The notes under the pieces: model-generated
What the model saw: the letters and a program-made list of their open reading frames with translations, nothing else
The model's database searches: none
Told to the model about the DNA's origin: nothing
NCBI GenBank assembly: GCA_020024855.1
Contig: JAHHTB010000003.1
Coordinates: 1 to 32,446, forward strand
Direction: 5' to 3'
From: Fusobacterium sp.
Lineage (GTDB): Bacteria; Fusobacteriota; Fusobacteriia; Fusobacteriales; Fusobacteriaceae
Length of the DNA stretch: 32,446 bases
Translations under genes and position numbers: made by a program
Shown here: positions 6,793 through 14,086 of the stretch, in pieces
How positions within the stretch are numbered: the first letter of the stretch is position 1
Layout: each line of letters starts with the position of its first letter

Positions 6793-8733
6793 ATGGGAAT
6801 TATCAAAATTTTAGATGAAAAAGTGTCAAATATGATTGCTGCCGGTGAAGTTGTAGAAAATCCAGCAAGTATGATAAAAGAACTCTTAGAAAATTCTATT
6901 GATGCTAAAAGTACATATATAAAAATTAATATAAAAAACGAAAATAGATATGTAAAAATTTCTGATAATGGAAATGGTATGACTAAAGATGATGTCCTCC
7001 TTTCTGTTGAAAGACATGCTACAAGTAAAATTTCTACTAAGGAAGACCTCTCTAATATTCTTACTTATGGTTTTAGAGGTGAAGCTCTTTCTTCTATTTC
7101 AGCTGTTTCTAGAATGAGTATATCTTCAAAAACTGCTGAAGATAGCATTGGTACTTTTATTTCTCTTTCTGGTGGTAAAGTTACAAATTTAAAAGAAATT
7201 CAAAGAGAAAAAGGGACTGAAATAGAGATAAAAGATTTATTTTTTAATACACCAGCAAGACTTAAATTTTTAAGAAAAGAAAGTACAGAATTTAGATATA
7301 TAAAAGATATTGTAACTCAAGAGGCTCTTGCTAATCCGAATATCTCGATCATTCTTTCTTTTGAAGATAAAGAAGTGTTAAGAACTAGTGGACGTGGAAT
7401 GAAAAACACTATCCTTGAAATCTTTGGAAAAAATACTTTACAAAATGTTGTTTCTTTCCCTCTTGGCTTTTTAGGAAATACTTCTCTTAATCGTTCAAAT
7501 AAAGATGGTATTTTTGTTTTTATAAATAACAGACCTGTTAAATCAAAAATTATTGAAGAGGCTTTAATTGATGGATATTATACAAAACTTATGAAAGGAA
7601 GATATCCTTTTGCAATCCTTTTTATTGAAATTGATCCAAAAGAAGTTGATGTTAATGTTCACCCATCTAAAAAAATAGTAAAATTTTCAGATGAAAAATA
7701 TATTTATAACTATGTTTATGATGCTGTAACTGAAAAATTAACTGGTGATGAGGACTTTGTCACACCATCTATACCTATTACTAAAAAAAATGATAATAAT
7801 TTTCTAGATGTAAGTGATTTTACAGATTTTGTACCAAAAACATTTAAAGAAGAGATTATAAAGTCTGAACCTATGTCTTTTGATATTCCAGAGCCTATAA
7901 AAAATTATGAAGTAAATGATTTTAATATTTTTGACAACTTTAATGAAAATCACGAAGAAAATAAACAAGATATAAATTCTTTTGAAAATACTTCTTATGA
8001 TTTTTCTAATTTAGATGATATTTCATATTCTTTGGAAAAAAAAGAAACTAAAGATGAAGCTTTTTTAAAAAAAGAGTTTTCAATTCATGAAAAAACTGAT
8101 AAACTAAATTCTATGGCAAATAAAACTATTAACTCAAAAGAAAAAGTTAGTAATTCTACACTTATAAAAAAAGATTATAGAGTAATAGGACAATTTGCTA
8201 ACTCTTATATTCTTGTAGAGAGAAAAGGTATCCTTGAAATTTATGACCAGCATGTTGTTCATGAAAGAATTTTATATGAAAAGTTTAAAGAAGAATACCA
8301 AAATAAAAAAATTTCTATACAAAATCTTTTAGTTCCAATTAAAATAGATATATCAAATAAAGATAAAGAAATTATAGAAAATAATTTAGAATCTTTAAAA
8401 AATTTTGGTTTTGAGATTGATTTTTTTGGGAAAAATGATATTCTTATAAGAGCTATTCCTAACTTAAAATTCTACTCAAGCATTGAAACTCTTGTAAGAG
8501 ATATTATTGAAGATTTAAAAAATACTAAAATTAAAAACTCTCTAATCGAAGAGATAGTTATTACAGCCTCATGTAAAAATGCTATTAAAGCAAACCACCC
8601 TTTAACAAATGAGGAGATTGAAGTTCTTCTTGATAAGTTTTATTCTATTAAAGAATATACTTGTCCTCATGGAAGACCAATTATTTTAAAGTTAACTACT
8701 TTTGATATAGAAAAAAGTTTTAAAAGAAAATAG
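6793..8733 (+). CDS. mutL: DNA mismatch repair protein MutL, endonuclease type
   Basis: Mismatch-repair ATPase that links mismatch recognition by MutS to strand incision. The N-terminal GHKL ATPase is intact: E-L-L-E-N-S-I-D-A (about 30-38), D-N-G-N-G-M, H-A-T-S-K-I and G-F-R-G-E-A-L. An Asn/Glu-rich linker spans about 330-460. The C-terminal domain carries the nicking-endonuclease motif as D-Q-H-V-V-H-E-R-I-L-Y-E (485-496, Val for the usual Ala), together with A-C-K-N-A-I-K-A and C-P-H-G-R-P (Cys 624). It should therefore nick DNA itself, as expected for an organism without MutH. I chose ATG 6793 because GGAGG lies 5 nt before it; the frame is open 18 codons further up. rlmH follows 17 nt later. 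mutS is not in this window. Confidence 0.95.
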   Translation: MGIIKILDEKVSNMIAAGEVVENPASMIKELLENSIDAKSTYIKINIKNENRYVKISDNGNGMTKDDVLLSVERHATSKISTKEDLSNILTYGFRGEALSSISAVSRMSISSKTAEDSIGTFISLSGGKVTNLKEIQREKGTEIEIKDLFFNTPARLKFLRKESTEFRYIKDIVTQEALANPNISIILSFEDKEVLRTSGRGMKNTILEIFGKNTLQNVVSFPLGFLGNTSLNRSNKDGIFVFINNRPVKSKIIEEALIDGYYTKLMKGRYPFAILFIEIDPKEVDVNVHPSKKIVKFSDEKYIYNYVYDAVTEKLTGDEDFVTPSIPITKKNDNNFLDVSDFTDFVPKTFKEEIIKSEPMSFDIPEPIKNYEVNDFNIFDNFNENHEENKQDINSFENTSYDFSNLDDISYSLEKKETKDEAFLKKEFSIHEKTDKLNSMANKTINSKEKVSNSTLIKKDYRVIGQFANSYILVERKGILEIYDQHVVHERILYEKFKEEYQNKKISIQNLLVPIKIDISNKDKEIIENNLESLKNFGFEIDFFGKNDILIRAIPNLKFYSSIETLVRDIIEDLKNTKIKNSLIEEIVITASCKNAIKANHPLTNEEIEVLLDKFYSIKEYTCPHGRPIILKLTTFDIEKSFKRK

Positions 8734-8750
8734 ACAAGGAATTTTAAATT

Positions 8751-9218
8751 ATGAATATAAATGTAATTTGTATTGGAAAAATAAAAGAAAAATATATAAA
8801 TGATGGAATTGCTGAATTTAATAAAAGAATGCAAGCTTTTGGGAAACTCTCAATTATTGAATTAAAAGAATTTGGAAATGACTTTGAAAGAGAGCTTTCT
8901 ATAAAAAAAGAAGCTGAAAGTATTCTTGCTACTCTTGAAAAGAAAAAAGGTTTTAATATTCTTCTTGATATAGGAGGAAAAAATTTTTCTTCAGAGGAAA
9001 TGTCTCAAAAAATAGAAGAGATTACTGTAAAAGGATTCAGTACCATAAATTTTATCATTGGTGGCTCTTATGGAGTGTCTAATGATATAAGAAAAGTTTC
9101 TAACCTATCTTTAAGTTTTTCTAAAATGACTTTCCCTCATCAACTTATGAGGTTAATTCTTATGGAACAAATTTATAGATGGTTTAGTATTATAAATAAT
9201 ATTAAATATCATAAATAA
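8751..9218 (+). CDS. rlmH: 23S rRNA (pseudouridine-1915-N3)-methyltransferase RlmH
   Basis: SPOUT-class methyltransferase of 155 residues that uses S-adenosylmethionine to methylate pseudouridine 1915 in helix 69 of 23S rRNA, in assembled ribosomes. Seen in the sequence: N-terminal I-C-I-G-K-I-K-E-K-Y, the cofactor-binding knot F-I-I-G-G-S-Y-G-V-S, and the conserved C-terminal block M-T-F-P-H-Q-L-M-R-L-I-L-M-E-Q-I-Y-R through K-Y-H-K at the end. Length and end match the family exactly. It lies 17 nt after mutL and 16 nt before the next gene, in a tight plus-strand run that continues to lysS. Confidence 0.95.
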   Translation: MNINVICIGKIKEKYINDGIAEFNKRMQAFGKLSIIELKEFGNDFERELSIKKEAESILATLEKKKGFNILLDIGGKNFSSEEMSQKIEEITVKGFSTINFIIGGSYGVSNDIRKVSNLSLSFSKMTFPHQLMRLILMEQIYRWFSIINNIKYHK

Positions 9219-9234
9219 TAATTAGGAGGAAATT

Positions 9235-9555
9235 ATGTATTCACCAGGAGAATTTTTTTATTACGAAGATCTTGGAATAGAATTTGAAGTTTTATTCAAT
9301 CTAAACTATGACAACGAGGAATATCTTATTACTGAGAATGAGGACGGTGATAGATATGTTTTTCTTTCAAATGACGAAGAAGAAACAGTTGAACTTGTAG
9401 AAGATGAAGACCTTGCTGAAGAAATCTTAGAATACTGGGAAGAAGAGTATCTTGATAAAGCTGATATAGGTGATTGGGATGAAGATGAATATTATGATCG
9501 TGAGGATCATGTAAATATAGATGATCAATTTGAAGACTATGACGAGGAATATTAA
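9235..9555 (+). CDS. Small acidic protein, DUF1292-like (YrzB type)
   Basis: A 106-residue, extremely acidic protein with no signal peptide or membrane segment. The first 65 residues follow the DUF1292 pattern: a beta-rich E-F-E-V-L-F-N, then E-Y-L-I-T-E-N-E-D-G-D-R-Y-V-F-L, then E-T-V-E-L-V-E-D-E-D. The last 40 are mostly Asp, Glu and Tyr and look disordered. AGGAGG lies 5 nt before the ATG. Its stop overlaps the start of the next gene by one base (TAATG), so the two are coupled. The function of this family is not known; small acidic proteins of this type are conserved beside housekeeping genes in low-GC bacteria. The family call is from pattern only. Confidence 0.65.
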   Translation: MYSPGEFFYYEDLGIEFEVLFNLNYDNEEYLITENEDGDRYVFLSNDEEETVELVEDEDLAEEILEYWEEEYLDKADIGDWDEDEYYDREDHVNIDDQFEDYDEEY

Positions 9556-9923
9556 TGAAAATTAATTTAATAATGGAATCCCATGAATTAGGTGGTAATC
9601 CTGATATAAAAGCAATTAGTGCTATAAAAAAAATAAATGGAGATTCTTTTTCATACAAATTTATTGATGAATTTGGAAAAACTTCCATAGAAATATTTAA
9701 AAATTCTGCTATAATATCAAGAGAAGGTTCTATAAAATGTTCTATGATTTTAAAAAAGGGTATTAATACTAATTTTGATTATATTTCAGAATATCTTAAT
9801 ACATCTTTTGAACTTTTTACAAAAGAACTTGATATTTCAGAGAGAGGAATTAAAGCTGTTTATGTAATGTATCAAAATGGCAACCTAATCAATGAAATAA
9901 ATCTCTCTATATATGAAAAATAA
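9555..9923 (+). CDS. DUF1934 (YwiB-like) small beta-barrel protein
   Basis: A 122-residue soluble protein that I place in DUF1934, the YwiB calycin-like family. The pattern fits: alternating beta strands, F-G-K-T-S-I-E-I-F-K-N-S-A-I-I-S-R-E-G, then C-S-M-I-L-K-K-G, a tyrosine/phenylalanine pair before the F-E-L-F-T-K-E-L-D-I-S strand, and a closing V-Y-V-M-Y-Q-N-G-N-L-I-N-E-I-N-L-S-I. Its start overlaps the upstream stop (TAATG) and its ribosome-binding site (GAGGA) lies in the upstream gene. In Bacillus a YwiB gene lies beside argS; here it does not. No catalytic residues are known and I propose no function. Confidence 0.7.
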   Translation: MKINLIMESHELGGNPDIKAISAIKKINGDSFSYKFIDEFGKTSIEIFKNSAIISREGSIKCSMILKKGINTNFDYISEYLNTSFELFTKELDISERGIKAVYVMYQNGNLINEINLSIYEK

Positions 9924-9933
9924 AGGGGGCATA

Positions 9934-11334
9934 ATGAAAAAATTTTTACTTTTAGCTGCTCTTATTTCTTTATTTTATGGTTGTGAAAATTTAACTTCTG
10001 TAAATAAAGAAATGACGCTTCCTGCTTATCAACAAAATTCACTTAAACAGGAAAGTTTCTTTTTAAATGATTCAGGAACAGCTTATCTTTTAGATTTATT
10101 ATCACAAAATATAAAATCTAATGCTGTAAGATCATATGAAACAGGAAATTATTTTGATATTTATATAGGAGAATATCTTTCTATTCCTTGTCTTGATGCT
10201 GATAATCCAGCTCTTATTTTAGCACCAAATGTACAATCATATGATGCTTTTATAAAAAATGGACGTTTTTATTTTAGAAGTCTTTATCAAGGTGTATATA
10301 CTTTCAATCTTATGAGAGAGGGAAGCACAGGAAGAACAGTTACTATAAATAATAAATCTAACTATAAAGTTTCTAATGGAGACTTAAAAAATATAATTTA
10401 TAAAAATTATAATGAAAAAAATCTTGAAAACTTAAAAAATAGTGCAACACTATTTAAACTTCTTTTCCCAGATAGTTCTGAAAATAAGGATATATCTTTC
10501 TTACTTTTCAATTTAGCTGTTTTGGAAAAAAATGAAAATATTGTAAAAACTGAAAGTTCTTTTCTAGAAGAAAATTACAATCTTTCTTCACAAGATAAAA
10601 TGAAACTTATTGCAGGAAAAGAAAAAGTTCTTGAAAATAATTATAATCTTTCTGATAAATATTTAGATTCTTATAATAATTCTCCTGAACTTAATGATTA
10701 TGTAATGAGAAATATTATAAAAAGAAGTAACCCTACAAGTAATGAACTTCTTTTCCTTGAAAATATTTATGCAACACATCCAACAAAAGATCTTGCTGAT
10801 ATAATTGGAGTTCTATACTTTAAATCTGGAAATGTTATAAAAGGAACTCATTATTCAAATACTAAAGAAGGAAATCTTCCTAATGCTTTAAATAATTCTC
10901 TTATCATGGGAAATAATAAAGCCCCTGAAGAAAGTTCACAAGAAAATTCAACTGAAACTTTAGAATATTCTGATTTTCTTAATAATTATCAAAATGGAAT
11001 TTCATATTACAGAGATGGAAGTTATGCTGAAGCTATCTTACTTTTAGAAAAAAGTATGCTTGCTGAAGGGAACTTCATTGAAAAAGAAAATATTCCTTTT
11101 TATCTTGGAGATTCGTACATGATGTCTGGAAATTATGAAAAAGCTAAAGAAAACTTTTTACTTTTAAAAAATACAAATGAATTTTATCCAAATGCTATGT
11201 ATAAGCTTGGAGAACTTTATTATAAAAACGGAGAAAAAGATTTAGCTATAAAAACATTTGAACAAAATAGAGATAATTTTCCTGGAACTGTCTGGGGAAG
11301 AAAAAGTAGTATTTATCTATTAAAATTAAAATAA
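9934..11334 (+). CDS. TPR-repeat lipoprotein
   Basis: A 466-residue predicted lipoprotein. The N terminus is MKK plus a hydrophobic stretch ending in G-C, with Cys 17 as the lipidation site; the residues before it (F-Y-G) are not the ideal L-A-G lipobox. The middle (about 30-340) is Asn/Lys-rich with no family I recognise. The C-terminal 115 residues hold about three tetratricopeptide-type repeats (G-I-S-Y-Y-R-D-G-S-Y-A-E-A-I, Y-L-G-D-S-Y-M-M-S-G-N-Y-E-K-A and M-Y-K-L-G-E-L-Y-Y-K-N-G-E-K-D-L-A), which usually hold protein partners. GGGGG precedes ATG 9934, which I prefer over the in-frame ATG 21 nt earlier that lies inside the upstream gene. It probably scaffolds envelope proteins, but the partner is unknown. 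Confidence 0.75.
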   Translation: MKKFLLLAALISLFYGCENLTSVNKEMTLPAYQQNSLKQESFFLNDSGTAYLLDLLSQNIKSNAVRSYETGNYFDIYIGEYLSIPCLDADNPALILAPNVQSYDAFIKNGRFYFRSLYQGVYTFNLMREGSTGRTVTINNKSNYKVSNGDLKNIIYKNYNEKNLENLKNSATLFKLLFPDSSENKDISFLLFNLAVLEKNENIVKTESSFLEENYNLSSQDKMKLIAGKEKVLENNYNLSDKYLDSYNNSPELNDYVMRNIIKRSNPTSNELLFLENIYATHPTKDLADIIGVLYFKSGNVIKGTHYSNTKEGNLPNALNNSLIMGNNKAPEESSQENSTETLEYSDFLNNYQNGISYYRDGSYAEAILLLEKSMLAEGNFIEKENIPFYLGDSYMMSGNYEKAKENFLLLKNTNEFYPNAMYKLGELYYKNGEKDLAIKTFEQNRDNFPGTVWGRKSSIYLLKLK

Positions 11335-11368
11335 TTATTTAATAATATAAAACTTGGAAGGAGAAATT

Positions 11369-12853
11369 ATGAAAAAATATGCTGATATGGTCGCTGAAGA
11401 CCGTCTAATTGCTGAGCAATGGGACAAAATCAAAGAAATAAAAGAAATGGGATTTGATCCTTTTGGAAAGAAATATGATAAAAAACATATGATCGCTGAT
11501 CTTCTTGCACATGAAGTTAATGAAGAAGATACAACTGAATTCCAAACTGCTGGAAGACTTATGGCTTTCAGAATTCAAGGTAAAGCTGGATTCGTTAGAC
11601 TTGAAGATATGACTGGAGCTATCCAATTATATCTAAGAAAAGATAATCTTGGAGAAGAAGTTTGGTCTCTTGTAAAAAAATGTGGAACAGGAGATATTAT
11701 TGGAGTTTCTGGAACTCTTTTCATCACAAAAACTGGAGAAAAAACTTTAAGAGTAAACTCTTTCACTCTGCTTTCTAAAAATGTAAGAGCTCTACCTGAA
11801 AAATTCCACGGATTAACAGACGTTGAAACAAGATATAGAAAAAGATATGTAGATCTTATAATGAATAGAGAAGTTAAAGATACATTTATAAAAAGAACTA
11901 GAATTATAAACGAAATTAGAAATTTCTTAAATGCTAAACACTTCCTTGAGGTTGAAACTCCAATGCTTCACCCAATAGTTGGAGGAGCTGCTGCAAAACC
12001 TTTCATCACTCACCATAACGCTCTTGATATGGATTTATATTTAAGAATAGCTCCTGAGTTATACTTAAAGAAACTTATCGTTGGAGGATTTGACAGAGTT
12101 TATGAAATCAACAGATGTTTCAGAAATGAAGGAATTTCTACAAGACACAATCCTGAATTTACATCAATAGAACTATATATGGCTTATGCTGACTATGAAA
12201 CTATGATGGATATTACAGAAAAAATTATTCAACACGTAGCTCAAACTGTTCTTGGAACTTTAACTGTTGAATACAATGGAAAAACTATTGACCTTGGAAC
12301 TTTCAAAAGAGCACATATGGTTGATTTGATAAAAGAATATACTGGTGTTGATTTCTGGAAAGAAATGACATTTGAAGAAGCTAAAGCAATAGCTAAAGAA
12401 CATCATGTTGAAGTTCTTCCTCATATGACTGGAATTGGACACATCATAAACCAGTTCTTTGAAGAAAAATGTGAAGAGCATTTAATCCAACCAACATTTG
12501 TATATGGACACCCTGTAGAAATCTCTCCTCTTTCTAAGAGATTTGCAAATGATCCAAGATTTACTGAAAGATTTGAATTATTCATTGATGTAAGAGAATA
12601 TGCAAATGCATTCTCTGAGTTAAATGACCCAGCTGATCAAAGAGGAAGATTTGAAGCTCAAATTGAAGAAGCTCTATTAGGAAATGATGAAGCTACTCCT
12701 GAAATTGATGACGATTTCGTTGAAGCTCTTGAATGTGCACTTCCTCCTACAGGTGGACTTGGAATTGGAATAGATAGACTTGTAATGCTTCTAACTGGAA
12801 GCTCTACTATAAAAGATGTTATCTTATTCCCTACATTAAAAAAACAAAACTAA
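11369..12853 (+). CDS. lysS: Lysyl-tRNA synthetase, class II
   Basis: Cytoplasmic enzyme that charges tRNA-Lys, 494 residues. The N-terminal OB-fold anticodon-binding domain (about 55-145) precedes the class II catalytic core. The R-Y-R-K-R-Y-V-D-L-I block opens the core. Motif 2 is F-R-N-E-G-I-S-T-R-H-N-P-E-F-T, and motif 3 is G-L-G-I-G-I-D-R-L-V-M-L-L-T near the end, followed by D-V-I-L-F-P, typical of LysRS rather than AspRS or AsnRS. I chose ATG 11369 because GGAAGGAG lies just before it; the upstream in-frame start overlaps that site. It is followed by an intrinsic terminator. There is no leader peptide or T-box ahead of it, so it probably shares the upstream transcript. Confidence 0.96.
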   Translation: MKKYADMVAEDRLIAEQWDKIKEIKEMGFDPFGKKYDKKHMIADLLAHEVNEEDTTEFQTAGRLMAFRIQGKAGFVRLEDMTGAIQLYLRKDNLGEEVWSLVKKCGTGDIIGVSGTLFITKTGEKTLRVNSFTLLSKNVRALPEKFHGLTDVETRYRKRYVDLIMNREVKDTFIKRTRIINEIRNFLNAKHFLEVETPMLHPIVGGAAAKPFITHHNALDMDLYLRIAPELYLKKLIVGGFDRVYEINRCFRNEGISTRHNPEFTSIELYMAYADYETMMDITEKIIQHVAQTVLGTLTVEYNGKTIDLGTFKRAHMVDLIKEYTGVDFWKEMTFEEAKAIAKEHHVEVLPHMTGIGHIINQFFEEKCEEHLIQPTFVYGHPVEISPLSKRFANDPRFTERFELFIDVREYANAFSELNDPADQRGRFEAQIEEALLGNDEATPEIDDDFVEALECALPPTGGLGIGIDRLVMLLTGSSTIKDVILFPTLKKQN

Positions 12854-12867
12854 TAAATTGATATAAA

Positions 12868-12909
12868 AAGAGACTGTTACAGATTTAAAATGTAGCAGCT
12901 TCTTTTTTA
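12868..12909 (+). terminator. Intrinsic terminator after lysS
   Basis: GAGACUGUUACA and UGUAGCAGCUUC (12870-12881 and 12891-12902) form a stem containing G.U pairs and one mismatch, followed by six U residues. No promoter is visible between it and the next ATG, 22 nt further on. Confidence 0.75.
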
Positions 12910-12930
12910 TTTTCACAAAAAGGAAAGATA

Positions 12931-14046
12931 ATGGCAAATATTATTTTAAAAGATATTGAAAAAATTTATCCCAATGGTTTTAAAGCTATTCATAAAATAA
13001 ATCTTAATATAAAAGATGGGGAATTTATGGTTATTGTTGGACCATCTGGTTCTTCAAAATCTACAATTTTAAGAATGATAGCTGGGCTTGAAAATATAAC
13101 AAATGGAAAAATTTTTATAGGAGATAAGCTTGTTAATAGTCTACCTCCAAAAGATAGAAATATTGCAATGGTTTTTCAAAATTATGCTCTTTTTCCTCAT
13201 ATGACTATTTATGAAAATATTGCCTATGCTCTTAAAATTTTAAAAATTCCAAAAAATGAAATTGATAAAAAAGTAAGGGCAGTGGCTAAAAAATTAGAAA
13301 TCATAGAACTTCTTGATAGGAAACCTGATGAAATTTCTGGTGGACAAAAACAAAGAGTTGCTTTAGGTAGGGCTATTATAAGAAAACCTCATGTTTTTTT
13401 ATTTGATGAACCTTTATCAAATCTTGATACAAAACTTAAGGTTTCTATGAGAGTAAAAATTTTAGAACTGCATAAAGAATTAAAAAGTGAAAATCAAAGT
13501 TCTACAATGATTTATGTTACACACGACCAAGTGGAAGCTATGACAATGGGAGATAGAATTTGTGTATTAAATAATGGTAAAATTATGCAAGTTGATACCC
13601 CATTAAATATTTATCACAAACCAAATAATAAATTTGTTGCTGAATTTATTGGAACACCTTCTATGAATTTTATAACAGGGACTATCAAAAAAAATGAAAA
13701 AGATTTTATTTTTGAATTTGAAAATAATATTTTAATTCTTAATGAAAAATTAGAAAAAAAATTACAAAATTATATAAATAAAAAAATTATACTTGGAATA
13801 AGACCTGAAAATATTCTCCCTGTTAATAATATTTCCAAAAATTCATTCAATGGAAAAATTAATATTATTGAATACACAGGAAATGAAAATTATATTCATT
13901 TTTCAATAAATAATACAAAACTTGTTTCAAGAGTTCAAGGAGATAGTTTTAATTCCCTTTCTTTAAATGAGAGTAAAATCTTTAATTTTGATATAGATAA
14001 AGTTCATTTTTTCCATATAAATACAGAAATTAATTTAACAATTTAA
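12931..14046 (+). CDS. MalK/UgpC/MsmK-type sugar ABC transporter ATPase with altered Walker A
   Basis: A 371-residue cytoplasmic ATPase of the carbohydrate-uptake CUT1 type. It has the Q-loop M-V-F-Q-N-Y-A-L-F-P-H-M, signature I-S-G-G-Q-K-Q-R-V-A-L-G, Walker B V-F-L-F-D-E-P-L-S-N-L-D and H-loop V-T-H-D-Q. After residue 235 comes a TOBE/OB regulatory domain (I-L-G-I-R-P-E-N-I). The Walker A is G-P-S-G-S-S-K-S-T, where the usual Gly just before the Lys is Ser. No permease or binding protein is nearby, so it is probably a shared ATPase for distant sugar systems, as MsmK is in streptococci. Polyamine (PotA) or iron (FbpC) ATPases are relatives, but the N-terminal I-Y-P-N-G and C-terminal TOBE match the MalK/UgpC group better. 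Confidence 0.88.
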   Translation: MANIILKDIEKIYPNGFKAIHKINLNIKDGEFMVIVGPSGSSKSTILRMIAGLENITNGKIFIGDKLVNSLPPKDRNIAMVFQNYALFPHMTIYENIAYALKILKIPKNEIDKKVRAVAKKLEIIELLDRKPDEISGGQKQRVALGRAIIRKPHVFLFDEPLSNLDTKLKVSMRVKILELHKELKSENQSSTMIYVTHDQVEAMTMGDRICVLNNGKIMQVDTPLNIYHKPNNKFVAEFIGTPSMNFITGTIKKNEKDFIFEFENNILILNEKLEKKLQNYINKKIILGIRPENILPVNNISKNSFNGKINIIEYTGNENYIHFSINNTKLVSRVQGDSFNSLSLNESKIFNFDIDKVHFFHINTEINLTI

Positions 14047-14079
14047 AAAAATCCTGTTCATATTAAAACAGGATTTTTT
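14047..14079. terminator. Bidirectional terminator between convergent genes
   Basis: AATCCTGTT and AACAGGATT form a 9-bp stem (extended by A/T pairs) around an 8-nt loop, with a T run on both sides. It ends the ATPase gene on the plus strand and the sulfatase-family gene on the minus strand. Confidence 0.88.
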
Positions 14080-14086
14080 CATTTTA

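Noticed and set aside
9329..9688. Minus-strand 119-codon ORF rich in His and Leu
   Set aside because: It is the antisense shadow of the acidic protein gene; the His codons mirror Asp/Glu-rich GAT and GAA codons.
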